From NCBI RefSeq assembly GCF_003480915.1, contig NZ_QUKD01000005.1, positions 186,001 to 250,000 of the forward strand: a stretch of DNA of 64,000 bases. The letters run 5' to 3'. Both the position numbers and the translations under genes were made by a program. Below are positions 33,620 to 43,134 of the stretch, in pieces. Numbering within the stretch: position 1 is the first letter of the stretch; each line of letters opens with the position of its first letter. The notes under the pieces were generated by a model, which was not told the DNA's origin, searched no databases, and saw only the letters and a program-made list of their open reading frames with translations. The DNA comes from Parabacteroides sp. TM07-1AC (GTDB taxonomy: Bacteria; Bacteroidota; Bacteroidia; Bacteroidales; Tannerellaceae).

Positions 33620-34990
33620 ATGGCAAATAAAGAGAGAGTCACTTTTGGTAGCAAAATCGGAGTAATATTAGCAACCGTCGGATGCGCAGTAGGTTTAGGG
33701 AGCATCTGGCGTTTCCCTTATATGGTAGGATCGAATGGCGGAGGTGCTTTCCTGTTGGTTTTCATGATATGTACTGTCTTGCTCGGACTTCCCATCATGA
33801 TTACTGAATTTTTTATCGGCCGGCATTCACGCAGAAATGCAGCCGGAGCTTTCAAGGAGCTGGCACCGGGTACAAAATGGTCGCTGATCGGTTATAACGG
33901 TGTCCTGGCGGCTTTTCTTATATTAGGTTTTTATGCGGTGGTTTCCGGCTGGACGCTGGAATATATATGGCAGGCGATGACCGGTTCGCTGTCAGGAAAG
34001 ACAACGGCAGAGTTTACATCAGACTTCGAGGCGTTTTCGTCAAGTGCCCTGCGACCTATTATGTGGACGATTGTCTTTATCGGACTGACGCATTTCATCA
34101 TTGTTTCGGGTGTAGAAAAAGGGATTGAAAGGGCTTCCAAAATTATGATGCCAGCCTTGTTTATCATATTATTGGTCTTGTGTATCCGTTCTGTCACCTT
34201 ACCGGGAGTGGATGAAGGATTGGCATTCCTGTTCAAGCCTGACTTCGACAAGATCACCTCTTCCGTCGTTCTAAGTGCGATGGGACAAACTTTCTTTTCA
34301 CTGAGTATCGGTATGGGGTGTCTGATTACCTATTCTTCTTATTTCGGGAAAGAGACCAATCTGCAATTAACGGCGGTGCAAGTAACTGTTCTGAATACTT
34401 TCGTAGCATTGCTGGCAGGTATTATGGTATTTCCTGCCGTGTTCAGTTTCGGTATCGAACCGACTGCAGGTCCGGAACTGGTATTCATCACTCTGCCCAA
34501 TATTTTCGAACAACTGCCGTTTGGAAATATCTGGTCACTCATTTTCTTTATTTTACTGGCTTTGGCAGCATTAACCTCTACGATTTCTTTACACGAGGTC
34601 GCTACCGCTTATGTACATGAAGAATATCACATGACCCGAAAAAAAGCCGCCTGGATTGTCTCCATAGGGGTTGCCGTCATCGGCGCTTTGAGTTCATTAT
34701 CTTTCGGCCTGCTTAAAGAATACACGATCGGAGGCATGATCCTTTTCGATGCACTGGATTATCTGACAGCCAAAATAATGATGCCTATCGGAGGTATGAT
34801 GATCTGTATCTTCGTCGGCCTGCGGATTGAAAAGAAAGTTCTGAAAGAGGAATTGACAAACAAAGGGACAATCACTTTTTATTTCTTCAACACATATGCT
34901 TTCTTTATCAAATACATCGCTCCGGCAGCGATCGGACTTATTTTCCTGAACGAATTGGGACTGGTCAAAAAGATAACCGCTTTGTTTTGA
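33620..34990 (+). CDS. Sodium-dependent NSS-family transporter
   Basis: The 456-residue protein belongs to the neurotransmitter:sodium symporter family: TM1 has VGCAVGLGSIWRFPYMVGSNGGGAF with the unwound sodium and substrate site, followed by ITEFFIGR. About 11-12 membrane segments are visible. Bacterial members move amino acids or related solutes with Na+. Tryptophan or tyrosine transport is possible but cannot be decided here. It follows the ABC ATPase gene by 22 bp. Confidence 0.9.
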   Translation: MANKERVTFGSKIGVILATVGCAVGLGSIWRFPYMVGSNGGGAFLLVFMICTVLLGLPIMITEFFIGRHSRRNAAGAFKELAPGTKWSLIGYNGVLAAFLILGFYAVVSGWTLEYIWQAMTGSLSGKTTAEFTSDFEAFSSSALRPIMWTIVFIGLTHFIIVSGVEKGIERASKIMMPALFIILLVLCIRSVTLPGVDEGLAFLFKPDFDKITSSVVLSAMGQTFFSLSIGMGCLITYSSYFGKETNLQLTAVQVTVLNTFVALLAGIMVFPAVFSFGIEPTAGPELVFITLPNIFEQLPFGNIWSLIFFILLALAALTSTISLHEVATAYVHEEYHMTRKKAAWIVSIGVAVIGALSSLSFGLLKEYTIGGMILFDALDYLTAKIMMPIGGMMICIFVGLRIEKKVLKEELTNKGTITFYFFNTYAFFIKYIAPAAIGLIFLNELGLVKKITALF

Positions 34991-35000
34991 AAAATAAACG

Positions 35001-35040
35001 ATATAAGTTACTTGTTTATTGGCAGTAACTTATATCTTTG
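35001..35040 (+). promoter_or_regulatory. Operator palindrome overlapping a -7 box
   Basis: ATATAAGTTACT (35001-35012) and AGTAACTTATAT (35024-35035) form perfect 12-bp arms. The second arm overlaps TATCTTTG (35033-35040), a consensus -7 box, 34 bp before the small gene at 35074. Binding at the palindrome would block the promoter, the usual antitoxin autorepression layout. Confidence 0.55.
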
Positions 35041-35073
35041 TAACAGAGTATTCATCTTTAACAAAACAACAAC

Positions 35074-35268
35074 ATGGAAATCAAAACCGTCTCACTTGAA
35101 ATTGAAACTGTTTCCAAGGAACAGAAATTACTTCCGGGATTAAACATGACCCAAGAAGAACTAATCGCACGTGTCCGCAAAGCGGAAGAAGGACCTTTTT
35201 ATACATTGGATGAAGGTTTCGAAATGATGAGAAAATGGAGGGAAGCAAGGAGAAAACAAACGGATTAA
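35074..35268 (+). CDS. Small antitoxin-like protein
   Basis: The 64-residue protein is charged and helical, with NMTQEELIARVRKAEEG followed by a Lys/Arg-rich C-terminal helix. No family is recognised for certain, but size, composition and the palindromic operator upstream fit an antitoxin that is not followed by an intact toxin. Directly after its stop an open stretch of 23 codons (about 35269-35340, KVLDIISYRESISHIRNK) ends without a start codon and may be a toxin or C-terminal remnant. Confidence 0.55.
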   Translation: MEIKTVSLEIETVSKEQKLLPGLNMTQEELIARVRKAEEGPFYTLDEGFEMMRKWREARRKQTD

Positions 35269-35350
35269 AGTACTTGACATCATTTCCTATCGGGAAAGCA
35301 TCTCACACATCAGAAACAAACGAAATATCAAACCATAATCTTTATAAACT

Positions 35351-36076
35351 ATGAACTGGCGGGATTTACTTTATTTTTCAAAAGGGGAACGCAAGGCCCT
35401 TACTCTCCTACTCTGCCTGATCTCTATATCCTGGATCATTTTGTTGCTGACAGACAACAAACCGGCATATTTTGCCGATGAAAATAAAAAGGCAGCGGAA
35501 CCGGTTCCGATAACTGCAGATACAACTGTGAACAGACCTAATTCCGGGAAGCGACAAATACCCTCATCCGATAGCAAAAATAATTTCTCCCGAGAGAAAA
35601 AAGAATTTCATTCGAGAGAAACTAAAAATACATCCGCAAGGAAGTATTTTCCCCCAACAGAAAAATACCCCGTCGGAACTATCGTCGAGCTCAATACCGC
35701 CGATACGACAATTCTAAAAAAAGTACCCGGCATCGGAAGCACATTCGCCCGCCGGATTGTTAAATACAGAGAATTGTTAGGAGGCTTCTATTCCGTATCC
35801 CAACTTTGTGAAGTATATGGAATCGACGAGGAACGATATAATGCGATGAAATCGTGGTTTTCGGTAGACACATCAGCTATTTGTAAATTATTTGTAAACC
35901 GAGTTTACATCCAAGACCTCTACAGACATCCTTATATAAACAAGCAGCAAGCCCGCATTATCGAACAATTACGAAAACAAAAGGGGAAACTGACCGGTTG
36001 GGAGAATTTTCAGCTACTGGAAGAATTTACCCATACCGACAAGGAAAGACTGACACCCTATCTGTCGTTTGAATAA
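35351..36076 (+). CDS. Helix-hairpin-helix (ComEA-like) membrane-anchored protein
   Basis: The 241-residue protein has one membrane segment (residues about 15-33), a polar linker, and HhH motifs of the ComEA/competence type: VELNTADTTILKKVPGIGSTFARRIVKYRELLGGFYSVSQL, then a second degenerate copy near the C-terminus (INKQQARIIEQLRKQKG). Such domains bind DNA non-specifically. A role in DNA uptake or repair at the membrane is possible. Confidence 0.85.
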   Translation: MNWRDLLYFSKGERKALTLLLCLISISWIILLLTDNKPAYFADENKKAAEPVPITADTTVNRPNSGKRQIPSSDSKNNFSREKKEFHSRETKNTSARKYFPPTEKYPVGTIVELNTADTTILKKVPGIGSTFARRIVKYRELLGGFYSVSQLCEVYGIDEERYNAMKSWFSVDTSAICKLFVNRVYIQDLYRHPYINKQQARIIEQLRKQKGKLTGWENFQLLEEFTHTDKERLTPYLSFE

Positions 36077-36091
36077 GCAAAGAAGTTTATA

Positions 36092-36099
36092 TACATTTG
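36092..36099 (+). promoter_or_regulatory. -7 box for the AAA ATPase gene
   Basis: TACATTTG matches TAnnTTTG, 15 bp before the ATG at 36115. Confidence 0.45.
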
Positions 36100-36114
36100 T
36101 AAAAAAAGAAAGCT

Positions 36115-36882
36115 ATGATTTACCTCAAACAAGTAAAACTGACCAATCCGGCAGAAGTGGAAGGACCGGTAGAAGACTTAAAATACCCGTTCCGCGCTGC
36201 AGCCGTACGCTATATCGAATCAATCGTTTTCCGTAAACCGGTTACTTTTCTGGTCGGTGAAAACGGTGCAGGCAAATCGACCCTGCTGGAAGGTATCATG
36301 TTCAAATATGAGGAGCGCGACGAAGATCAACAAGGAATGCTTTATGACGGTGTTGAAGCATGGAAATCATACTCAAACGTTCTGCCACAGTGCATTCGCC
36401 TGATTGAAGAGCGGAAACCTTTCGACCACTTCTTTTTCCGCGCTGAATCCTTTTTCGATCATGCTGCCGAAATCGATGCCAAGTCGATGAAAGACATTCT
36501 GAAGTATGGACGCGATTATTCGATGGGAGCCTACGGCGGACGACGCTTACTGGAACAATCGCACGGGGAAAGCTTTCTCAGCACTTTCCTGAATTACGCA
36601 GGAAGAAACACTCTCTTTATCCTCGATGAACCGGAGGCGGCCCTCTCCCCTCAACGCCAACTGGCTTTGCTGGTACGCATCCATGAACTCGTCGCACAAG
36701 GCTGTCAGTTGATCATTTCTACCCACTCGCCGATCATCATGGCCTATCCGGATGCAGACATCTACTCGATCGACCAAGACGGAGCAAAAATTACTCCGTA
36801 TGAGGAAACACAACATTATCAATTGACGAAGTATTTCTTAACTCATACGGAGCAAATGCTTAGGGAACTCGGATTAAGGTAA
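36115..36882 (+). CDS. AAA/ABC-type ATPase of the RecF/SMC-like group
   Basis: The 255-residue protein has Walker A VGENGAGKSTLLEG (residues about 43-56), a degenerate signature region MGAYGGRRLLEQSHGESFL, Walker B TLFILDEPEAALSP and a switch histidine in STHSPI. The layout is that of stand-alone AAA_21-type ATPases. No nuclease or partner gene lies beside it. The role is unknown. Confidence 0.82.
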   Translation: MIYLKQVKLTNPAEVEGPVEDLKYPFRAAAVRYIESIVFRKPVTFLVGENGAGKSTLLEGIMFKYEERDEDQQGMLYDGVEAWKSYSNVLPQCIRLIEERKPFDHFFFRAESFFDHAAEIDAKSMKDILKYGRDYSMGAYGGRRLLEQSHGESFLSTFLNYAGRNTLFILDEPEAALSPQRQLALLVRIHELVAQGCQLIISTHSPIIMAYPDADIYSIDQDGAKITPYEETQHYQLTKYFLTHTEQMLRELGLR

Positions 36883-36884
36883 AA

Positions 36885-37391
36885 TCACTTTTCCCAGGCA
36901 TTCAGTATTTCCGCCACATATACATTATGCGGATTACCTGCCATCGCGCTATACCATTTTTCATACAAAGCCGGATCGACAAAGCTATTCTTATCCATCT
37001 TTGTCACATAGAGCGTCTTACACTCAAGTGTCAACCGGGACTCCTCAAAACAGGGGTTTCCTTGCTCAGTAAAATAGGGAGTCAACCCGGTTGCGGCAAC
37101 TTTGTCAATATCACGTCCGGATTTAGAACCACAGATTTTATGTGCCGCTTTGTGTTCTTCTCCCAGGAAAGAGAGTGTAAAACATCCCTTTTCATCGACA
37201 AATTCACGGGTATATCGCTCCGGACGGATGAATACGAATACGACAGGTTTATTCCAAAGAAAACCTATGCCTCCCCAACTGGCCGTCATCATGTTAAACT
37301 TTTCATTGTCGCCGGCACTTACCAGCATCCACTCTTTACCGATCATCTCAATAAAGTTGTCCTTGATCAGACTGGGTTCAATTGCTTTCAT
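36885..37391 (-). CDS. Flavin reductase family protein
   Basis: The 168-residue protein fits the flavin-reductase-like FMN-binding split-barrel family: WMLVSAGDNEKFNMMTASWGGIGFLWNKPVVFVFIRPERYT is the FMN-binding region. It would reduce or bind flavin; the physiological partner is unknown. Its -7 box (TACCTTTG on the minus strand) is at 37415-37422. It is convergent with the ATPase gene, with only 2 bp between stops. Confidence 0.85.
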   Translation of the reverse strand: MKAIEPSLIKDNFIEMIGKEWMLVSAGDNEKFNMMTASWGGIGFLWNKPVVFVFIRPERYTREFVDEKGCFTLSFLGEEHKAAHKICGSKSGRDIDKVAATGLTPYFTEQGNPCFEESRLTLECKTLYVTKMDKNSFVDPALYEKWYSAMAGNPHNVYVAEILNAWEK

Positions 37392-37414
37392 ACATTATAC
37401 GCTTTAATTTTTTT

Positions 37415-37422
37415 CAAAGGTA
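37415..37422 (-). promoter_or_regulatory. -7 box for the flavin reductase gene
   Basis: Minus-strand TACCTTTG matches TAnnTTTG, 24 bp upstream of the start codon. Confidence 0.45.
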
Positions 37423-37431
37423 CAAAGAATA

Positions 37432-39759
37432 TCATTTACCCGTACTCATTACACCGGAGTCGTTATCGGCATTGTTCAGACGTTTCTGACCTGCTTTATA
37501 AGTTCGACCGAATGAGAAATTATAAGTCAATGAGACAACGAACAGACGCGAGCTTTCTTTGATATACATCGCTTTTTTATAAGATGCATACTGGTTCCAA
37601 TTTTCTGTCTTCACCTTATAATTATCAGAGAACGGGTTAAGTGCCCCTACTCCCAGCGACAGATTCTTATGACTGTAGCGCACCATTAACATCTGAATAT
37701 TCTCGCCGCCTTCCAAGGTTTCACCCCAAAACCAGTTCCAGTTCGTATTCATCTGATACATCAGCATGAACTTTTTCCAGGTGAGAGATGCCTGTGCTTC
37801 ACAATACCAGTTCGTATAGCGGTGGGAATAGGTGTTTCCGTTGCTGATATAATGATTCACACCACCAGTAAACGAGAACTGCAGAATGTCTTTGATCGGT
37901 CCGATACGGAACATAGCCGAACCGGTCAGGCGTTGCCAGTTCTTTTGGTTATTCCAGGTCTGGATGATCTTATTGCCTTCCTGATATTTCTCGTCCATAA
38001 TAGGATTGGGAAGATACTCGTAGGCTCCGTCTAAATTGGTATAAAAGATACCTTTCTGATATTCATAAGTTAGTGCCAGGCGATAACGCATATAAGCCTC
38101 CAGTTGCGGATTACCGCGTTGCAGCTGCAAAGAATCGATTACCTGCTCGATAGCACTCAAATTCCCCAATGAAGGAGAAGAATTACCGACAAAACCTCTC
38201 AAACGGATAAACGATTGTCCGGGTAAAGCATATTGTAATGTAAAACGCGGATTGAACGTATAATATTGGTAAGAATCATCTGTTCCATCCTGTTTGTAAT
38301 AGGAACGCGACACACCAACCCCTAGCGTATAATCCAGCTTCCGGGCTTTTCCTTTGAATTCCCCGTAGAGATAACTTTCTGACTGATTCATACGAGTATT
38401 ATAATCGTGCCCGTTGCGATATTCATTATTGGAAAACGACTGTGTATGGCGAATACCGGTACTCAAACGGTTCCCATTCTCCAACTTCTTTTCATAAATA
38501 CCTTCACCGATCACTGAATATTTATTTCCTGAAACACGGTTATTGATATCCGTCAGTAAATCCTCACCACGACTTTCCTGATAAAAACGATGGGAAGAAG
38601 TACGGTTGTAGGTTCCAACCACATTAAAAACCAGCGTCTGATCATTTTTCAAATTACGCTGATAATATAAGTCTAATGCAGGAACCTGATTATCTGAACT
38701 ATTCAGGTCGACCATATTTACATAGTCCGACAAATTTTCCTGATTGGATAAAATACCGCGGTAATCCCAATGCGGTTGATGGTTATTCCAATAACGGAAT
38801 GTAGCATTGAACAAATACTTCTCGGGATCCTGTACGCTATAATTCAGGTTCAGATTATGCATGAACATACGGCCATGAGCCGGTTCACCTTCCTCTTTCC
38901 GGTGCAAAACCGTCCCGTCACCCAAATGAAAGATTTCTTCATTATCCCTGGAAAGTCCATAAAAATCGCGCGGACCGATCCGATAGGAAGCACCGAACTC
39001 TGATTTCTTATGATTGATCTTTCCGGAAACCCGATGTTCTCCCCATAGAGCATTTACTCCCTGACTCATATCCACGCTGAAACTTCCCCCCGTCTCCGGA
39101 CGACGAACGATATAATCGAGTACCACTTCCGCATTACCATAACGTAATCCGGGATTATCATGATATTCAATACGGATAATATCAGAAGGCAACAACGATT
39201 TGATTTCATCCAGTTCCACTTTCACCCCGTTTATACGAAGTTGAACTTCACCGTTTCCCGGCACTTTAATTTCGCTTGACAACGGATTCACCTGTATCTT
39301 CGGCAGCATCAGTTGTTGCAACAGATCCATACCGTTGGTTGAAGCCTTTACCTGCCGCTCGGACGGAAAAACCAGTTTCCGGTCGGAACGGCTGCTCGTA
39401 TTGGATGCACTGACTGTAACACCATCCAAAGAGACCGCTGCATCCTCCATCGGAATATCACCCAACGTCACACTTTTATTAAATCCTTTTAAAGAAACAT
39501 ACTGCGTCTCATATCCCAAGCTGGAGATAGCCAGCAGGTAATCACCGGATTTCACTTTATCTAAAACAAAATGTCCCTTTCCATCGGTAGTTGTTCCAGT
39601 AATAAACGTAGAATCCATCGTTTGCAGAACGACATTGGCAAACTCAAGAGGTTCTTTGTTCCGACCATCTTTCACCAAACCTTTTATCCCTAAATTTTGA
39701 GCAAAAACTCCCTGTACCATGCAGCCAAGCAGCATGATCCCGAATATTATCCGTTTCAT
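37432..39759 (-). CDS. TonB-receptor-like outer-membrane beta-barrel protein
   Basis: The 775-residue protein has a signal peptide (MKRIIFGIMLLGCMVQGVFAQ), a carboxypeptidase-regulatory-like domain (LGIKGLVKDGRNKEPLEFANVVLQTMDSTFITGTTTDGKGHF), a plug-like stretch (VTVSASNTSSRSDRKLVF) and a long barrel of the OMP_b-brl_3 type. It lacks a SusD partner. The open frame extends upstream to 40008, but the ATG at 39759 gives a proper signal peptide and leaves room for the divergent symporter promoter. The substrate is unknown. Many such proteins move peptides or metals. Confidence 0.88.
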   Translation of the reverse strand: MKRIIFGIMLLGCMVQGVFAQNLGIKGLVKDGRNKEPLEFANVVLQTMDSTFITGTTTDGKGHFVLDKVKSGDYLLAISSLGYETQYVSLKGFNKSVTLGDIPMEDAAVSLDGVTVSASNTSSRSDRKLVFPSERQVKASTNGMDLLQQLMLPKIQVNPLSSEIKVPGNGEVQLRINGVKVELDEIKSLLPSDIIRIEYHDNPGLRYGNAEVVLDYIVRRPETGGSFSVDMSQGVNALWGEHRVSGKINHKKSEFGASYRIGPRDFYGLSRDNEEIFHLGDGTVLHRKEEGEPAHGRMFMHNLNLNYSVQDPEKYLFNATFRYWNNHQPHWDYRGILSNQENLSDYVNMVDLNSSDNQVPALDLYYQRNLKNDQTLVFNVVGTYNRTSSHRFYQESRGEDLLTDINNRVSGNKYSVIGEGIYEKKLENGNRLSTGIRHTQSFSNNEYRNGHDYNTRMNQSESYLYGEFKGKARKLDYTLGVGVSRSYYKQDGTDDSYQYYTFNPRFTLQYALPGQSFIRLRGFVGNSSPSLGNLSAIEQVIDSLQLQRGNPQLEAYMRYRLALTYEYQKGIFYTNLDGAYEYLPNPIMDEKYQEGNKIIQTWNNQKNWQRLTGSAMFRIGPIKDILQFSFTGGVNHYISNGNTYSHRYTNWYCEAQASLTWKKFMLMYQMNTNWNWFWGETLEGGENIQMLMVRYSHKNLSLGVGALNPFSDNYKVKTENWNQYASYKKAMYIKESSRLFVVSLTYNFSFGRTYKAGQKRLNNADNDSGVMSTGK

Positions 39760-39945
39760 AAGTTTATTGTTTATTTCAATCTGCAGGGTGGCCTTCCCCG
39801 CTTTCTTGTTTGTTTCTGTTAGTAAGACGAAGCAACTCGAAAAAAGGTTACACAGAAGAAGCAAAAAAATAAAAACTCGGCAGAGAGCCCAAATCTCGTT
39901 TTTTCGTTTATAAACATATCCCACACGAAAATTCAAGAAAACCCG

Positions 39946-39953
39946 TATCTTTG
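39946..39953 (+). promoter_or_regulatory. -7 box for the AGCS symporter gene
   Basis: TATCTTTG matches TAnnTTTG and lies 20 bp before the ATG at 39974. Confidence 0.5.
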
Positions 39954-39973
39954 AAACAAAACGAACAAAACAC

Positions 39974-41374
39974 ATGGATATATTAAACTCCTGGATCAGC
40001 GCCATCAACGATGTTTTATGGTCTTATATATTAATAATCATGCTATTGGGTTGTGCGATATGGTTTACCTTCAAAACCCGCTTCGTACAGTTCCGTATGA
40101 TTAAAGAAATGATAAAATTGCTTGGCGACTCCACCGAAAAAACTAAAAACGGTGAAAAACATATCTCTTCCTTTCAGGCTTTTGCCGTATCATTGGCCAG
40201 TCGCGTAGGAACGGGTAATCTGGCCGGAGTAGCTACTGCCATCGCAGTCGGTGGTCCGGGTGCCGTATTCTGGATGTGGATAATTGCTCTGCTGGGAGCT
40301 TCCAGTGCCTTTGTAGAATCCACATTGGCGCAATTATATAAAAGAAGAGGGAAAGACTCTTTTATCGGAGGTCCTGCCTATTACATGGAACGTGGACTTG
40401 GATTACGGTGGATGGGAGTATTTTTTGCCGTATTGATCTCTATTACCTTCGGTTTTGCTTTCAATTCCGTACAAAGTAATACGATTTGTGCTGCGTGGGA
40501 AGGGGCATTCAGATTCGATCACAGGATTATTGGCGGGATATTGACCGTATTGACCATTCTGATCATTTTCGGAGGCATTCAGCGGATCGCCAAAGTAAGT
40601 AGTATCATTGTTCCGGTCATGGCTCTCGGATATGTAGCACTGGCATTGGGCATCGTACTTTTCAATATCGGGAAACTTCCTGCCGTATTGGAGTTGATCA
40701 TTAATAATGCCTTCGGATGGGAACAAGCCATTGGCGGCAGCATCGGCGCAGCTCTGATGCAAGGTATTAAGCGAGGATTGTTCAGCAATGAGGCCGGTAT
40801 GGGTTCCGCTCCGAATGTAGCCGCCACGGCTGATGTTTCTCACCCGGTAAAACAAGGTTTGATCCAGACACTAGGCGTTTTCACCGATACATTGATTATA
40901 TGTACCTGTACAGCTTTCATTATTCTTTTTAGTGGTGCACCGCTCGACGGATCAGTTAACGGCGTACAGCTAACGCAGCATGCACTGACCAATGAAGTAG
41001 GAAGCGTTGGAAGCATCTTTGTCGCCATAGCAATTCTGTTGTTTGCTTTCAGCAGTATCATCGGTAACTATTATTATGGTGAAGCAAACATACGGTTTGT
41101 TACCCAAAAGAGGAGCGTATTGTTTACATACCGCCTGTTAGTCGGTGGAATGGTGATGTTCGGTGCATTGGCAAGCCTTGACCTGACATGGAGCCTGGCT
41201 GATATAACCATGGGACTGATGACCATTTGCAATCTGATTGCCATCTCCCTGCTCAGTCGCCAGGCATTCCTTTTACTGAAAGATTATATTGCCCAAAAGC
41301 AAAAAGGAATAATAAGTCCTGTTTTCGATAAAAACAGTATCCCGGAACTTACCGACAAAGCGGAATGTTGGTAA
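39974..41374 (+). CDS. Alanine/glycine:cation symporter (AGCS family)
   Basis: The 466-residue membrane protein has the AGCS signatures SLASRVGTGNLAGVATAIAVGGPGAVFWMW and KRGLFSNEAGMGSAPNVAATADV, with about 10-11 membrane segments. It takes up alanine or glycine with Na+ or H+. It is monocistronic, and a long perfect palindrome after the stop acts as terminator against the convergent M16 peptidase gene. Confidence 0.93.
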   Translation: MDILNSWISAINDVLWSYILIIMLLGCAIWFTFKTRFVQFRMIKEMIKLLGDSTEKTKNGEKHISSFQAFAVSLASRVGTGNLAGVATAIAVGGPGAVFWMWIIALLGASSAFVESTLAQLYKRRGKDSFIGGPAYYMERGLGLRWMGVFFAVLISITFGFAFNSVQSNTICAAWEGAFRFDHRIIGGILTVLTILIIFGGIQRIAKVSSIIVPVMALGYVALALGIVLFNIGKLPAVLELIINNAFGWEQAIGGSIGAALMQGIKRGLFSNEAGMGSAPNVAATADVSHPVKQGLIQTLGVFTDTLIICTCTAFIILFSGAPLDGSVNGVQLTQHALTNEVGSVGSIFVAIAILLFAFSSIIGNYYYGEANIRFVTQKRSVLFTYRLLVGGMVMFGALASLDLTWSLADITMGLMTICNLIAISLLSRQAFLLLKDYIAQKQKGIISPVFDKNSIPELTDKAECW

Positions 41375-41377
41375 AAG

Positions 41378-41412
41378 CATCATACATTTTGTATGATACA
41401 AAATGTATGATG
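41378..41412. terminator. Bidirectional terminator palindrome
   Basis: CATCATACATTTTGTAT (41378-41394) is the exact reverse complement of 41396-41412. With the central bases as loop, this gives a stem of about 15 bp between convergent genes ending at 41374 and 41438. The stem itself carries the T and A tracts needed on each strand. Confidence 0.7.
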
Positions 41413-41437
41413 AAAATATTAAATAGCCCGAAAACTG

Positions 41438-42658
41438 TTATTGATAAATCAAACTAAACAACCGTTCCGGAGCAAAAACCTCGTTTGCTACTTCCTGAAT
41501 ATCTTTTATGGTAAGGGCTTCAATACGGGCAAAAACCTCCGGAAGCGTGTCATAGCGGTTATAATGCAGGAAGCTCTTCCCCAATCCCAGGAAAAGCCCT
41601 TCCTTATTATCACCGGAAACACCCAACTGCCCGATCACCTGTTTCTTGGCTGCTGCCAGCTGCGTTGCAGATAAACTATTATCCCGCAATTTATCCAGCT
41701 CTTTATAAACCAGGCGTAAAGCTTTCTCCATATTTTTCGGGTCTGTTCCGAAATAAATACTGGCCAATCCGGTATCCGTATAAGAAGTGACATTCGATTC
41801 GACATTATAGACCAACCCGTGCTTTTCCCGAAGCGAGACATTCAAACGGTTGTTCATACCCGGTCCGCCCAACATATTATTAAGCAGGAACAAAGGTATT
41901 CGTTTTTCATCATGCATACTATAAGCACGGCTACCAATCAATACATGTGCCTGATGTGTATCCTTATGAACCTTCCTAACACAAGGTTCAATTGCACTGG
42001 GAACAATACGGTTACGCAGAGCTACCGGAAAAGCAATATCCGACAAAAAACCATCGGCCATCTTCACGATCTTATTAAAATCAATCCGCCCCATCGAAAA
42101 GAATACCATATTCTCCGGTGCATAAAAACGACGCATGAAAGAACGACCAGACTCAGAGTTAAATGTCAAAAGAGAGGCTTCATCCCCCAAGATATTATGT
42201 CCCAAAGCGTGCCCGTCATAAAGTAAATTCTCGAATTCATCGAAGATAAGTTCAGATGGACTATCCTCATACGAATTGATTTCATCCAGAATGACATCCA
42301 CTTCTTTCTCTATTTCCTGCTGCGGAAATTGAGAATGGAAGATTAGGTCAGTCAACAATTCCAGGGCACGCTGATAGTGCTCTTCCATGAAGATGGAATA
42401 AACAAATGTCTCTTCTTTGGTCGTATAGGCATTCAACTCGCCACCAACATTCTCCATCCGGTTCAGTATATGCCATGCTTTCCGTTTTTCTGTACCTTTA
42501 AACATCATGTGCTCCACGAAATGTGCCAGGCCGAACTCGTTCGCCTCTTCATCACGCGTTCCGGCATTCACCGCAAAACCACAGTACGAAACCGGTGATT
42601 CCATCGGCAAGTGTACCATACGAAGACCATTGGGTAAAATATGTGAGAAGTAATGCAT
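41438..42658 (-). CDS. M16-family zinc peptidase
   Basis: The 406-residue protein has the inverted zinc motif HFVEH (H46, E49, H50) and the downstream ligand region EIEKEVDVILDEINSYEDSP. It matches processing-peptidase-like M16B enzymes of Bacteroidota. No signal peptide is apparent, so it is probably cytoplasmic. A second, catalytically silent-looking half follows in the same chain. It is divergent from the arabinose-5-phosphate isomerase gene across a 476-bp gap. Confidence 0.92.
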   Translation of the reverse strand: MHYFSHILPNGLRMVHLPMESPVSYCGFAVNAGTRDEEANEFGLAHFVEHMMFKGTEKRKAWHILNRMENVGGELNAYTTKEETFVYSIFMEEHYQRALELLTDLIFHSQFPQQEIEKEVDVILDEINSYEDSPSELIFDEFENLLYDGHALGHNILGDEASLLTFNSESGRSFMRRFYAPENMVFFSMGRIDFNKIVKMADGFLSDIAFPVALRNRIVPSAIEPCVRKVHKDTHQAHVLIGSRAYSMHDEKRIPLFLLNNMLGGPGMNNRLNVSLREKHGLVYNVESNVTSYTDTGLASIYFGTDPKNMEKALRLVYKELDKLRDNSLSATQLAAAKKQVIGQLGVSGDNKEGLFLGLGKSFLHYNRYDTLPEVFARIEALTIKDIQEVANEVFAPERLFSLIYQ

Positions 42659-42684
42659 TGTTTTCTTTTTACGTTACAAACGCA

Positions 42685-42692
42685 CAAAGGTA
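42685..42692 (-). promoter_or_regulatory. -7 box for the M16 peptidase gene
   Basis: Minus-strand TACCTTTG matches TAnnTTTG, 27 bp upstream of the start codon. Confidence 0.45.
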
Positions 42693-42832
42693 AAACAAAA
42701 TTCTACAACAGAGAACCATCACTCTCATTATAAAGTATAAATCAAACAACCTTCCACCCTTCCATATTCCGTGTTTTGGAACTGAAATTTATGGCGAACC
42801 TTTTCCAAAACACTGCCTCTGTATAATATTTC

Positions 42833-42920
42833 CATTCGATCATTCATTCGTTTGACATATATCAAACGAATAAAGCATATGTGTGTTCTTTTCATTTGAT
42901 AATTATGCTTCTTTCATTCG
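42833..42920. promoter_or_regulatory. Palindrome and CATTYG repeats in a 476-bp gap
   Basis: ATTCGTTTGA (42846-42855) and TCAAACGAAT (42862-42871) are perfect inverted arms around 6 bp. CATTCG occurs at 42833 and 42845, and CATTTG/CATTCG at 42893 and 42915 are exactly 22 bp apart. The same hexamer and period occur in the array at 1225-1312. The site lies midway in the divergent M16/isomerase gap. The remainder of 42659-43134 holds only the two promoters. Confidence 0.35.
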
Positions 42921-43087
42921 ATAACAATAAAACGATACTTTGTATGGGAGAAAAATAGAATCTCCAACTATCAAAATATAATTACCCTACCCCGTATTTT
43001 AGATTTCTATACTGGGTGTTGGATGGGAGAAGACCAGGAAAACAATATATTAATAGGAATACCTATCTAACCAACCGATTAAAATAG

Positions 43088-43095
43088 TATTTTTG
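43088..43095 (+). promoter_or_regulatory. -7 box for the sugar-phosphate isomerase gene
   Basis: TATTTTTG matches TAnnTTTG. It overlaps an upstream in-frame TTG (43093), which supports the downstream ATG at 43135 as the start. Confidence 0.5.
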
Positions 43096-43134
43096 CAAAC
43101 TGTTAGAGATAATTGTATAAATAATAAAGTAGCT

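Noticed and set aside
39760..40008. N-terminal extension of the TonB-receptor-like protein
   Set aside because: The extension is Cys- and Lys-rich, hides the clear signal peptide and overlaps the promoter region of the symporter gene.
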